From the NCBI GenBank assembly GCA_032191485.1, contig JAVDOI010000002.1:2564860-2628859 (forward strand): a DNA stretch of 64,000 nt, given 5' to 3'. The notes beneath the pieces are model-generated. The model was not told the DNA's origin. It did not search any database and saw only the letters and a program-made list of their open reading frames with translations. Below, piece after piece: positions 1 through 13,039 of this stretch (its first letter is position 1; each line of letters starts with the position of its first letter). Origin of the DNA: Leptoclinus maculatus. Lineage: Eukaryota > Chordata > Actinopteri > Perciformes > Stichaeidae. The position numbers and the translations under genes are program-made.

Positions 1-3000
1 CATGTTGAATGAAATAATAGTATAGCATGTTGAATAAAGTCATAAAGTCATAGTATAGCATGTTGAATGAAATCATAGTATAGCATGTTGAATGAAATCA
101 TGGTATAGCATGTTGAATGAAGTCATAGTATAGCATGTTGAATGAAGTCTTAAAATTCATAGTATAGCATGTTGAATGAAATCATAGTATAGCATGTTGA
201 ATAAAGTCATAAAGTCATAGTATAGCATGTTGAATGAAATCATAGTATAGCATGTTGAATAAAGTCATAAAGTCATAGTATAGCATGTTGAATAAAATCA
301 TAGTATAGCATGTTGAATAAAATCATAGTATAGCATGTTGAATGAAGTCATAGTATAGCATGTTGAATAAAGTCATAAAGTCATAGTATAGCATGTTGAA
401 TAAAGTCATAAAGTCATAGTATAGCATGTTGAATGAAATCATAGTATAGCATGTTGAATAAAATCATAGTATAGCATGTTGAATGAAGTCATAGTATAGC
501 ATGTTGAATAAAGTCATGAAAGTCATAGTATAGCATGTTGAATAAAGTCATGAAAGTCATAGTATAGCATGTTGAATAAAGTCATGAAAGTCATAGTATA
601 GCATGTTGAATAAAGTCATAGTATAGCATGTTGAATAAGTCATAGTATAGCATGTTGAATGAAATCATAGTATAGCATGTTGAATGAAGTCATAGTATAG
701 CATGTTGAATAAAATCATAGTATAGCATGTTGAATGAAGTCATAGTATAGCATGTTGAATAAAGTCATAGTATATAATGTTGAATAAAATCATAGTATAG
801 CATGTTGAATGAAGTCATAGTATAGCATGTTGAATAAAATCATAGTATAGCATGTTGAATAAAGTCATAAAAGTCATAGTATAGCATGTTGAATAAAGTC
901 ATAGTATAGCATGTTGAATAAAATCATAGTATAGCATGTTGAATAAAGTCAAACAAGTCATAGTATAGCATGTTGAATAAAATCATAGTATACTATGTTG
1001 AATGAAATCATAGTATAGCATGTTGAATACAGTCATACAAGTCATAGTATAGCATGTTGAATAAAATCATAGTATAGCATGTTGAATGAAATCATAGTAT
1101 AGCATGTTGAATGAAATCATAGTATAGCATGTTGAATGAAATCATAGTATAGCATGTTGAATAAAGTCATAGTATAGCATGTTGAATAAAGTCATAAAAG
1201 TCATAGTATATATAGCATGTTGAATGAAATCATAGTATAGCATGTTGAATGAAGTCATAGTATAGCATGTTGAATAAAGTCATAAAAGTCATAGTATATA
1301 TAGCATGTTGAATGAAATCATAGTATAGCATGTTGAATGAAGTCATAGTATAGCATGTTGAATGAAATCATAGTATAGCATGTTGAATGAAGTCATAGTA
1401 TAGCATGTTGAATGAAGTCATAGTATAGCATGTTGAATGAAATCATAGTATAGCATGTTGAATGAAATCATAGTATAGCATGTTGAATGAAGTTATAGTA
1501 TAGCATGTTGAATGAAGTCATAAAAGTCATAGTATAGCATGTTGAATGAAATCATAGTATAGCATGTTGAATAAAGTCATAAAGTCATAGTATAGCATGT
1601 TGAATGAAATCATAGTATAGCATGTTGAATAAAATCATAGTATAGCATGTTGAATGAAGTCATGAAAGTCATAGTATAGCATGTTGAATAAAGTCATAGT
1701 ATAGCATGTTGAATAAGTCATAGTATAGCATGTTGAATGAAGTCATAGTATAGCATGTTGAATAAAGTCATGAAAGTCATAGTATAGCATGTTGAATAAA
1801 GTCATAGTATAGCATGTTGAATAAGTCATAGTATAGCATGTTGAATGAAATCATAGTATAGCATGTTGAATGAAGTCATAGTATAGCATGTTGAATAAAA
1901 TCATAGTATAGCATGTTGAATGAAGTCATAGTATAGCATGTTGAATAAAGTCATAGTATATAATGTTGAATACAATCATAGTATAGCATGTTGAATGAAG
2001 TCATAGTATAGCATGTTGAATGAAATCATAGTATAGCATGTTGAATTAAGTCATAAAGTCATAGTATAGCATGTTGAATGAAATCATAGTATAGCATGTT
2101 GAATAAAATCATAGTATAGCATGTTTAATGAAGTCATAGTATAGCATGTTGAATAAAGTCATGAAAGTCATAGTATAGCATGTTGAATAAAGTCATAGTA
2201 TAGCATGTTGAAAAAAATCATAGTATAGCATGTTGAATGAAGTCATAGTATAGCATGTTGAATAAAGTCATGAAAGTCATAGTATAGCATGTTGAATAAA
2301 GTCATAGTATAGCATGTTGAATGAAGTCATAGTATAGCATGTTGAATAAAATCATAGTATAGCATGTTGAATAAAGTCATAAAAGTCATAGTATAGCATG
2401 TTGAATAAAGTCATTAAAAGTCATAGTATAGCATGTTGAATGAAATCATAGTATAGTATGTTGAATGAAGTCATAGTATAGCATGTTGAATGAAGTCATA
2501 GTATAGCATGTTGAATGAAATCATAGTATAGCATGTTGAATGAAGTCATAGTATAGCATGTTGAATAAAGTCATAAAAGTCATAGTATAGCATGTTGAAT
2601 GAAATAATAGTATAGCATGTTGAATAAAGTCATAAAGTCATAGTATAGCATGTTGAATGAAATCATAGTATAGCATGTTGAATGAAATCATGGTATAGCA
2701 TGTTGAATGAAGTCATAGTATAGCATGTTGAATGAAGTCTTAAAATTCATAGTATAGCATGTTGAATGAAATCATAGTATAGCATGTTGAATAAAGTCAT
2801 AAAGTCATAGTATAGCATGTTGAATGAAATCATAGTATAGCATGTTGAATAAAGTCATAAAGTCATAGTATAGCATGTTGAATGAAATCATAGTATAGCA
2901 TGTTGAATAAAATCATAGTATAGCATGTTGAATGAAGTCATAGTATAGCATGTTGAATAAAGTCATAAAGTCATAGTATAGCATGTTGAATAAAGTCATA

Positions 3001-6000
3001 AAGTCATAGTATAGCATGTTGAATGAAATCATAGTATAGCATGTTGAATAAAATCATAGTATAGCATGTTGAATGAAGTCATAGTATAGCATGTTGAATA
3101 AAGTCATGAAAGTCATAGTATAGCATGTTGAATAAAGTCATGAAAGTCATAGTATAGCATGTTGAATAAAGTCATGAAAGTCATAGTATAGCATGTTGAA
3201 TAAAGTCATAGTATAGCATGTTGAATAAGTCATAGTATAGCATGTTGAATGAAATCATAGTATAGCATGTTGAATGAAGTCATAGTATAGCATGTTGAAT
3301 AAAATCATAGTATAGCATGTTGAATGAAGTCATAGTATAGCATGTTGAATAAAGTCATAGTATATAATGTTGAATAAAATCATAGTATAGCATGTTGAAT
3401 GAAGTCATAGTATAGCATGTTGAATAAAATCATAGTATAGCATGTTGAATAAAGTCATAAAAGTCATAGTATAGCATGTTGAATAAAGTCATAGTATAGC
3501 ATGTTGAATAAAATCATAGTATAGCATGTTGAATAAAGTCAAACAAGTCATAGTATAGCATGTTGAATAAAATCATAGTATACTATGTTGAATGAAATCA
3601 TAGTATAGCATGTTGAATACAGTCATACAAGTCATAGTATAGCATGTTGAATAAAATCATAGTATAGCATGTTGAATGAAATCATAGTATAGCATGTTGA
3701 ATGAAATCATAGTATAGCATGTTGAATGAAATCATAGTATAGCATGTTGAATAAAGTCATAGTATAGCATGTTGAATAAAGTCATAAAAGTCATAGTATA
3801 TATAGCATGTTGAATGAAATCATAGTATAGCATGTTGAATGAAGTCATAGTATAGCATGTTGAATAAAGTCATAAAAGTCATAGTATATATAGCATGTTG
3901 AATGAAATCATAGTATAGCATGTTGAATGAAGTCATAGTATATATAGCATGTTGAATGAAATCATAGTATAGCATGTTGAATGAAGTCATAGTATAGCAT
4001 GTTGAATAAAGTCATAAAAGTCATAGTATATATAGCATGTTGAATGAAATCATAGTATAGCATGTTGAATGAAGTCATAGTATAGCATGTTGAATGAAAT
4101 CATAGTATAGCATGTTGAATGAAGTCATAGTATAGCATGTTGAATGAAGTCATAGTATAGCATGTTGAATGAAATCATAGTATAGCATGTTGAATGAAAT
4201 CATAGTATAGCATGTTGAATGAAGTCATAGTATAGCATGTTGAATGAAGTCATGAAAGTCATAGTATAGCATGTTGAATGAAATCATAGTATAGCATGTT
4301 GAATAAAGTCATAAAGTCATAGTATAGCATGTTGAATGAAATCATAGTATAGCATGTTGAATAAAATCATAGTATAGCATGTTGAATGAAGTCATGAAAG
4401 TCATAGTATAGCATGTTGAATAAAGTCATAGTATAGCATGTTGAATAAGTCATAGTATAGCATGTTGAATGAAGTCATAGTATAGCATGTTGAATAAAGT
4501 CATGAAAGTCATAGTATAGCATGTTGAATAAAGTCATAGTATAGCATGTTGAATAAGTCATAGTATAGCATGTTGAATGAAATCATAGTATAGCATGTTG
4601 AATGAAGTCATAGTATAGCATGTTGAATAAAATCATAGTATAGCATGTTGAATGAAGTCATAGTATAGCATGTTGAATAAAGTCATAGTATATAATGTTG
4701 AATACAATCATAGTATAGCATGTTGAATGAAGTCATAGTATAGCATGTTGAATAAAATCATAGTATAGCATGTTGAATAAAGTCATAAAACTCATAGTAT
4801 AGCATGTTGAATGAAATCATAGTATAGCATGTTGAATTAAGTCATAAAGTCATAGTATAGCATGTTGAATGAAATCATAGTATAGCATGTTGAATAAAAT
4901 CATAGTATAGCATGTTTAATGAAGTCATAGTATAGCATGTTGAATAAAGTCATGAAAGTCATAGTATAGCATGTTGAATAAAGTCATAGTATAGCATGTT
5001 GAAAAAAATCATAGTATAGCATGTTGAATGAAGTCATAGTATAGCATGTTGAATAAAGTCATGAAAGTCATAGTATAGCATGTTGAATAAAGTCATAGTA
5101 TAGCATGTTGAATGAAGTCATAGTATAGCATGTTGAATAAAATCATAGTATAGCATGTTGAATAAAGTCATAAAAGTCATAGTATAGCATGTTGAATAAA
5201 GTCATAGTATAGCATGTTGAATAAAATCATAGTATAGCATGTTGAATAAAGTCATACAAGTAATAGTATAGCATGTTGAATAAAATCATAGTATATAATG
5301 TTGAATAAAATCATAGTATAGCATGTTGAATGAAATCATAGTATAGCATGTTGAATGAAATCATAGTATAGCATGTTGAATGAAATCATAGTATAGCATG
5401 TTGAATAAAGTCATATTATAGCATGTTGAATAAAGTCATAAAAGTCATAGTATAGCATGTTGAATGAAATCATAGTATAGCATGTTGAATGAAGTCATAG
5501 TATAGCATGTTGAATAAAGTCATAAAAGTCATAGTATAGCATGTTGAATGAAATCATAGTATAGCATGTTGAATGAAGTCATAGTATAGCATGTTGAATA
5601 AAGTCATAAAAGTCATAGTATAGCATGTTGAATGAAATCATAGTATAGTATGTTGAATGAAGTCATAGTATAGCATGTTGAATGAAGTCATAGTATAGCA
5701 TGTTGAATGAAATCATAGTATAGCATGTTGAATAAAGTCATAGTATAGCATGTTGAATGAAATCATAGTATAGCATGTTGAATAAAGTCATAGTATAGCA
5801 TGTTGAATAAAATCATAGTATAGCATGTTGAATAAAATCATAGTATAGCATGTTGAATGAAGTCATAGTATAGCATGTTGAATGAAGTCATAGTATAGCA
5901 TGTTGAATGAAATCATAGTATAGCATGTTGAATGAAGTCATAGTATAACATGTTGAATAAAATCATAGTATAGCATGTTTAATGAAGTCATAGTATAGCA

Positions 6001-9000
6001 TGTTGAATGAAGTCATAGTATAGCATGTTGAATGAAATCATAGTATAGCATGTTGAATGAAGTCATAGTATAGCATGTTAAATGAAGTCATAAAAGTCAT
6101 AGTATAGCATGTTGAATGAAATCATAGTATAGCATGTTGAATAAAGTCATAAAGTCATAGTATAGCATGTTGAATGAAATCATAGTATAGCATGTTGAAT
6201 AAAGTCATAAAGTCATAGTATAGCATGTTGAATGAAATCATAGTATAGCATGTTGAATGAAATCATGGTATAGCATGTTGAATGAAGTCATAGTATAGCA
6301 TGTTGAATGAAGTCTTAAAATTCATAGTATAGCATGTTGAATGAAATCATAGTATAGCATGTTGAATAAAGTCATAAAGTCATAGTATAGCATGTTGAAT
6401 GAAATCATAGTATAGCATGTTGAATAAAGTCATAAAGTCATAGTATAGCATGTTGAATGAAATCATAGTATAGCATGTTGAATAAAATCATAGTATAGCA
6501 TGTTGAATGAAGTCATAGTATAGCATGTTGAATAAAGTCATGAAGTCATAGTATAGCATGTTGAATAAAGTCATAAAGTCATAGTATAGCATGTTGAATG
6601 AAATCATAGTATAGCATGTTGAATAAAATCATAGTATAGCATGTTGAATGAAGTCATAGTATAGCATGTTGAATAAAGTCATGAAATCATAGTATAGCAT
6701 GTTGAATGAAGTCATAGTATAGCATGTTGAATGAAGTCATAGTATAGCATGTTGAATAAAGTCATTAAAAGTCATAGTATAGCATGTTGAATGAAGTCAT
6801 AGTATAGCATGTTGAATAAAGTCATTAAAAGTCATAGTATAGCATGTTGAATGAAATCATAGTATAGTATGTTGAATGAAGTCATAGTATAGCATGTTGA
6901 ATGAAGTCATAGTATAGCATGTTGAATGAAATCATAGTATAGCATGTTGAATGAAGTCATAGTATAGCATGTTGAATAAAGTCATAAAAGTCATAGTATA
7001 GCATGTTGAATGAAATCATAGTATAGCATGTTGAATGAAGTCATAGTATAGCATGTTGAATAAAGTCATAAAAGTCATAGTATAGCATGTTGAATGAAAT
7101 CATAGTATAGTATGTTGAATGAAGTCATAGTATAGCATGTTGAATGAAGTCATAGTATAGCATGTTGAATGAAATCATAGTATAGCATGTTAAATGAAGT
7201 CATAGTATAGCATGTTGAATGAAATCATAGTATAGCATGTTGAATAAAGTCATAGTATAGCATGTTGAATGAAATCATAGTATAGCATGTTGAATAAAGT
7301 CATAGTATAGCATGTTGAATGAAATCATAGTATAGCATGTTGAATAAAATCATAGTATAGCATGTTGAATGAAGTCATAGTATAGCATGTTGAATGAAAT
7401 CATAGTATAGCATGTTGAATAAAATCATAGTATAGCATGTTGAATGAAGTCATAAAAGTCATAGTAAAGCATGTTGAATGAAATCATAGTATAGCATGTT
7501 GAATAAAATCATAGTATAGCATGTTGAATGAAGTCATAGTATAGCATGTTGAATGAAATCATAGTATAGCATGTTGAATGAAGTCATAGTATAGCATGTT
7601 GAATAAAGTCATGAAATCATAGTATAGCATGTTGAATAAAGTCATAAAAGTCATCGTAAAGCATGTTGAATGAAATCATAGTATAGCATGTTGAATGAAG
7701 TCATAGTATAGCATGTTGAATGAAGTCATAGTATAGCATGTTGAATAAAGTCATTAAAAGTCATAGTATAGCATGTTGAATGAAGTCATAGTATAGCATG
7801 TTGAATAAAGTCATTAAAAGTCATAGTATAGCATGTTGAATGAAATCATAGTATAGTATGTTGAATGAAGTCATAGTATAGCATGTTGAATGAAGTCATA
7901 GTATAGCATGTTGAATGAAATCATAGTATAGCATGTTGAATGAAGTCATAGTATAGCATGTTGAATAAAGTCATAAAAGTCATAGTATAGCATGTTGAAT
8001 GAAATCATAGTATAGCATGTTGAATGAAGTCATAGTATAGCATGTTGAATAAAGTCATAAAAGTCATAGTATAGCATGTTGAATGAAATCATAGTATAGT
8101 ATGTTGAATGAAGTCATAGTATAGCATGTTGAATGAAGTCATAGTATAGCATGTTGAATGAAATCATAGTATAGCATGTTAAATGAAGTCATAGTATAGC
8201 ATGTTGAATGAAATCATAGTATAGCATGTTGAATAAAGTCATAGTATAGCATGTTGAATGAAATCATAGTATAGCATGTTGAATAAAGTCATAGTATAGC
8301 ATGTTGAATGAAATCATAGTATAGCATGTTGAATAAAGTCATAAAAGTCATAGTAAAGCATGTTGAATGAAATCATAGTATAGCATGTTGAATAAAATCA
8401 TAGTATAGCATGTTGAATGAAGTCATAGTATAGCATGTTGAATGAAATCATAGTATAGCATGTTGAATGAAGTCATAGTATAGCATGTTGAATGAAATCA
8501 TAGTATAGCATGTTGAATAAAATCATAGTATAGCATGTTGAATGAAGTCATAGTATAGCATGTTGAATGAAGTCATAGTATAGCATGTTGAATGAAGTCA
8601 TAGTATAGCATGTTGAATAAGTCATAGTATAGCATGTTGAATGAAATCATAGTATAGCATGTTGAATGAAGTCATAGTATAGCATGTTGAATAAAGTCAT
8701 AGTATAGCATGTTGAATAAAGTCATAAAGTCATAGTATAGCATGTTGAATGAAATCATAGTATAGCATGTTGAATAAAATCATAGTATAGCATGTTGAAT
8801 GAAGTCATAGTATAGCATGTTGAATAAAGTCATGAAAGTCATAGTATAGCATGTTGAATAAAGTCATAGTATAGCTTGTTGAATAAGTCATAGTATAGCA
8901 TGTTGAATGAAGTCATAGTATAGCATGTTGAATAAAGTTATGAAAATCATAGTATAGCATGTTGAATGAAGTCATAGTATAGCATGTTGAATGAAGTCAT

Positions 9001-9809
9001 AGTATAGCATGTTGAATAAAGTCATTAAAAGTCATAGTATAGCATGTTGAATGAAATCATAGTATAGTATGTTGAATGAAGTCATAGTATAGCATGTTGA
9101 ATGAAGTCATAGTATAGCATGTTGAATGAAGTCATAGTATAGCATGTTGAATGAAATCATAGTATAGCATGTTGAATGAAGTCATAGTATAGCATGTTGA
9201 ATAAAGTCATAAAAGTCATAGTATAGCATGTTGAATGAAATCATAGTATAGCATGTTGAATGAAGTCATAGTATAGCATGTTGAATAAAGTCATAGTATA
9301 GCATGTTGAATAAAGTCATAAAAGTCATAGTATAGCATGTTGGATAAAATCATAGTATAGCATGTTGAATAAAATCATAGTATAGCATGTTGAATAAAGT
9401 CATAGTATAGCATGTTGAATAAAGTCATAAAAGTCATAGTATAGCATGTTGAATGAAATCATAGTATAGCATGTTGAATAAAATCATAGTATAGCATGTT
9501 GAATAAAGTAATAGTATAGCATGTTGAATAAAGTCATAAAAGTCATAGTATAGCATGTTGGATAAAATCATAGTATAGCATGTTGAATAAAATCATAGTA
9601 TAGCATGTTGAATAAAGTCATAAAAGTCATAGTATAGCATGTTGGATAAAATCATAGTATAGCATGTTGAATAAAGTCATAAAAGTCATAGTATAGCATG
9701 TTGAATAAAGTCATAAAAGTCATAGTATAGCATGTTGAATAAATTCATAGTATAGCATGTTGAATAAAGTCATAGTATAGCATGTGGAATAAAGTCATAA
9801 AAGTCATAG
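1..9809. repeat. Satellite array, 25-34 bp units with higher-order structure
   Basis: The whole stretch is tandem copies of a unit built on catgttgaatgaaatcatag plus tatag (25 bp). Longer variants of about 33-34 bp carry an extra aagtcat-type insertion. Variation at fixed sites (gaa/taa, aatc/agtc) makes unit types distinguishable. Rare marker variants recur in order at a fixed offset of 2,590 bases: gaaataatag at 11 and 2,601; gtcaaacaagtca near 948 and 3,538; atactatgttg near 990 and 3,580. Another marker (cttaaaattcatag) occurs near 148, 2,738 and 6,313. There is no gene, promoter or credible ORF inside. The array starts before base 1, so its full length is unknown. Confidence 0.97.
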
Positions 9810-10147
9810 GCCAAATCCCAATGTCCTCCCTAAACCCTCAAACCCTGAACCCTCAGGGACTTACTGACGTCACCTGGTAAGTGGTTGAGCGTGAGAGAAT
9901 GTCAAAAAATGTCAAAAAGAAGTCATAGTATAGTATGTCGAAATAAAGTTTTTAAAAAGTCATAATACAGTCTGTCGAAAAAAACGAAGTCATAGTAGAG
10001 TATGTCAAAAAAGTCATGGTATAGTATGTCCAAAAAAGTCCAAAAAAGTCCAAAAAAGTCATTATACAGTACATCTACAAAATATTAAAGCCATAGTATA
10101 GTCTGTCAACTAAACAAAACAGCCATATGTCCGTATGTCCAAAAAAG
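9810..10147. repeat. Decayed satellite-related sequence at the array edge
   Basis: The regular array ends at a short unique stretch (gccaaatcccaatgtcctcc, then a tgacgtca palindrome). It is followed by diverged repeats of the form agtatgtcgaaaaaagtcatag. These share the agtcatagtatag core with the array but replace catgttgaat with tatgtcgaaa. They look like an older or sister form of the satellite. No coding content is seen. Confidence 0.6.
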
Positions 10148-11037
10148 TGAAAGTGCCCTTCACATAAAGTCCACTGCCAGAAACGTAGGAGTACTATTTG
10201 ATTCAGATTTAAGCTTCAAACCACAAATCACAAATGTTGTCCAGTCCTGTTTCCTTCAAATTAGAACCATCTCCAAAATAAAACCACTCCTCTCTCACGC
10301 TGAATTGGAAAAAGTCATTCATGCATCTATCTTTTCAAGACCTGACTACTGTAACTCCATTCTCTCTGGCATCAACCAAAAGTCACTCTCTCGCCTCCAA
10401 CTAGTTCAGAACGCAGCAGCTCGGCTTCTCACTGGTTTTAACAGACGACATCACATCACCCCAATCCTGGCTTCTCTCCACTGGCTCCCTGTACGTTTTA
10501 GAATTGATTTTAAGATTTTACTGATCACTTTTAAAGGACGTATGGGTCTGGCCCCAAAATATAGAGAGGAAATGTTGACCCCCTATGAGCCACCTCGCAG
10601 CCTAAGATCCTCAGGTGGGAACCTTCTGGCTGTTCCAAAGTCGAGGCTGAAAACTAAAGGTGACCGTGTTTTTGCCATCAGGACCCCTCGGCTTTGGAAC
10701 GAGCTGCCTGATGAGATAAGGCTCGCAGAATCAGTAATCTCTTTAAAATCACTTCCTAAAACCTATTTTTACAGACTGGCTTTTATGTGATGTCGTCGCT
10801 TTACTGCTTTATTTTATCATCGATAGTATTTTATTTGACTAAATTATTGTCTTTATTTTATTTCTCAGTTTCTTTTCATCGCATTGATTGTTTTATGAGT
10901 TATTCTTGCTTTGTTGGGCCTCACTGTTGAGCTTTCTGTTATATTGTGTCGCTTTTGCTGCTTTGTTTGTCAAAGCACTTAATAAACTCTGTTTTTAAAA
11001 GTGCTATATAAATACAAGTTGTTATTATTATTAATAA
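10148..11037 (+). mobile_element. 5'-truncated L2-clade LINE: reverse transcriptase C-terminal part plus 3' tail
   Basis: An open frame enters around 10,155 without a start codon and ends with TGA at 10,790. It encodes the region typical of the end of fish L2-type LINE proteins: ARNVGVLFDSDLSFKP, then SRPDYCNSILSGI, LQLVQNAAARLLTG, LHWLPVRFRIDFKILL, APRLWNEL-like TPRLWNELPDEIR and FKSLPKTYFYRLAF-like ends. The 3' UTR finishes with caaagcactt...gtgctatataaatac and a (ATT/TTA)n tail, the usual L2 3' terminus. The endonuclease and catalytic RT core are missing, so this is a dead 5'-truncated insertion. Only about 210 codons remain of a protein normally near 1,000. It abuts the satellite on its left. 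Assignment to L2 rather than another CR1-like clade rests on the tail and is inference. Confidence 0.85.
10155..10790 (+). pseudogene. LINE ORF2 C-terminal fragment
   Basis: This is the open frame of the truncated LINE described in the enclosing element. The first ATG is at 10,305, but homology clearly runs upstream of it through codons for KSTARNVGVLF. The true protein start was lost by 5' truncation. No in-frame stop interrupts the frame before 10,790, so the insertion is not very old, or the reading frame has been preserved by chance. Confidence 0.8.
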
Positions 11038-11070
11038 GTACATTTGGCATGACATTAAAAGATGTCTTAC

Positions 11071-11143
11071 CTGCAATGTTAATGACCCACCGTCTGGCTT
11101 TGGTCTGCAGTTGCTCCACCACAGGGGGTCCATTAGAAGCCAT
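11071..11143 (-). CDS. Candidate first coding exon of an unidentified gene (copy A)
   Basis: On the minus strand an ATG at 11,143 opens MASNGPPVVEQLQ... and runs 24 codons plus one base to a good donor (GCAG|gtaagac) at 11,071/11,070. The leader just upstream is the 15-bp minisatellite. A paralogous exon with the same donor context (gtaagacatc) and a similar upstream sequence lies at 16,422-16,650. The ending phase fits the acceptor phase of the acidic exons at 15,145 and 13,457. Downstream on this strand there is only the LINE and the satellite, so copy A may be a decapitated or truncated gene copy. I do not recognise the protein. Confidence 0.4.
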
Positions 11144-11194
11144 TTCTTTCCAGCAGGTAGATTTGCTCTTCAGGTTTTTCTTCAGCTCACTTGT

Positions 11195-11392
11195 CCAACA
11201 GTTGGTTCTCCAACAGTTGGTTCTCCAACAGTTGGTTCTCCAACAGTTGGTTCTCCAACAGTTGCTTCTCCAACAGTTGGTTCTCCAACAGTTGGTTCTC
11301 CAACAGTTGGTTCTCCAACAGTTGGTTCTCCAACAGTTGCTTCTGCAACAGTTGCTTCTCCAACAGTTGCTTCTCCAACAGTTGCTTCTCCA
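11195..11392 (-). repeat. 15-bp minisatellite, about 13 units, pentapeptide-coding in one frame
   Basis: Tandem copies of ccaacagttggttct (plus strand), with a second variant type containing ttgctt. On the minus strand the unit is a multiple of three, so one frame gives repeated LLENQ/LLEKQ with no stop until ...LLDK and TGA at about 11,187. The paralogous sequence near 16.5 kb reads LLEKSYLLRNLLEKLLDRG, so the array probably expanded from a pre-existing LLEK-like segment. It lies in the leader of copy A rather than clearly inside its coding part. Confidence 0.85.
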
Positions 11393-11499
11393 GGCGATCA
11401 AGTATCCAAGACTTTCACTTTTTAAGTTTCACAGGTCAAATGTAAGTCAAGTCCAAGTTCAAATGAGAATTCAGAGAGGCCTGCAGGCTTTGCGTGACG

Positions 11500-11580
11500 T
11501 CGGTAAAACGTCATCGCACGTGCATGCGAGTCAGTAAAAGTGAGTGACAGAGACGATTAATATATAGAGATCTAAATTGA
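11500..11580 (-). promoter_or_regulatory. Possible promoter of copy A
   Basis: Upstream (right) of the copy A leader lie a tgacgtcggtaaaacgtca CRE-like palindromic segment, cacgtgcatgc, and an AT-rich ttaatatatag element. Their order relative to the leader resembles the region right of copy B at 16.65-16.75 kb. Promoter activity is inferred only from this position and the paired arrangement. Confidence 0.25.
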
Positions 11581-11979
11581 TGGACTTCGTCATGCGCATC
11601 ATCTGCGTTTTCCTCTGAAGAAACTCCTGCAGCATCTGCATGAAAAGAGAATGTCCCATTATTAACAGATCTCCTTCCATATCAAGACATAAAATATCAA
11701 AGCGAGTTGCCCACTAACAGGAGTAAAAGTAACATATATTATAATCTGAAATGATAACAGTAATTAATACCAAGTAAAATTATCCAATAGCCAGCTGTTG
11801 TATTGCAGCTACTATAAACAGTTATGTTTGTCCCAATGGAAAGTTATTTGCTTGGTGCAGATTCATGTCCATGTATGTTTACAGGGTAACTTCCCTTCTT
11901 CATAGTTCATTCATTCAGTCACTATCCAACATGTGAAACTAAATGACTCGGGTTTTGTGCTCCACAAAGTTGCGTTTGC

Positions 11980-12027
<48 letters not shown>

Positions 12028-13039
12028 AGCGACCTTATAACATCACGTTTGTTAAAATGATCGGTTAAGCTATGTGACATTCGCAGCTGACAAGCTAGTG
12101 GTCCTGGTTGTCCAAGGTAACGTTACGAGTTAACAGCGGATCTGACCACCAGTTGTTTGGATTTAGAATTGAAATCATGTAGGTGTTTGATTTTTTCAAT
12201 GATACATTTGAATTAAAACCTAATGCAATCATATTTAGTGGAATGTTTTAACGTGATGCCATACGTAATGTGTAATAGGTGCTATGCTCCTGTACTGTTT
12301 ATAGAGTTCATTATTTGCCCCTTTTTCCTCTTGTGGGGAGGTGTGAGCGCAAGCGTATTCAGTTGGTTGTAATCTGAAACCACACTAGTGGTTATTAGTC
12401 TTTTTATTTGTGATTTTGTTGTTAAATTCAGTTTTCTTGAATGTGTTTTGGATTACGTTAAAGTCATTTATTTTCCGTTAAATGATAAATTGCACACTTG
12501 GTTTAGAGATTTATTTTTATAGTATTTGTTTTATGTTATGTTGGTATTGGATGTTTGATTAAAATTTGTGAAAGACACTATTTTTGATAAATACATTTAA
12601 AAAAATAAAAGTCATCGGAAAATTGTATGGACACCTTTTTATTTGGGTCCTAGGAGAGCCGTCTGAACCCCCTAACTGCTCCATCGAGGACAGCACAACG
12701 ATTAAAGTTGAACTTGCAGGTTTTCCATTTTGTCACTGAGCTCTCTCAGAATTTGAGTAATGGGGGAATGTGTTCTTTTGTGTCATTATGTTCTGTACTG
12801 GTTAACAATCAGTAAAGATTTCAATTATTTATGATTTAGTTATAATTCAATTGGGAAGAATTATGCTGCACGTTGGGGCTGTAATCTAAAGCTTTCCCTA
12901 TTTTATTTATATCAACATGTAATATTATATTTATCAATACTTAACAGTACTAACAGTAATGCCTTTGAGTCAAATGAAAAACAAAAAGATATTAAATTAT
13001 CACTTGCACAATATTTATTGTATATTAATTGTCTGGTTG
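11581..13039. other. Unassigned A+T-rich spacer with an (AT)n tract
   Basis: There is no credible exon on either strand. It holds a perfect (AT)n tract at 11,982-12,022 and otherwise unique A+T-rich DNA. It lies between the copy A promoter and the acidic exon carrying the 29-bp minisatellite. Confidence 0.6.

Noticed and set aside
1..9809. CRISPR-like array of short regular repeats
   Set aside because: Units are contiguous tandem repeats with no unique spacers, in a vertebrate nuclear context with no cas genes.
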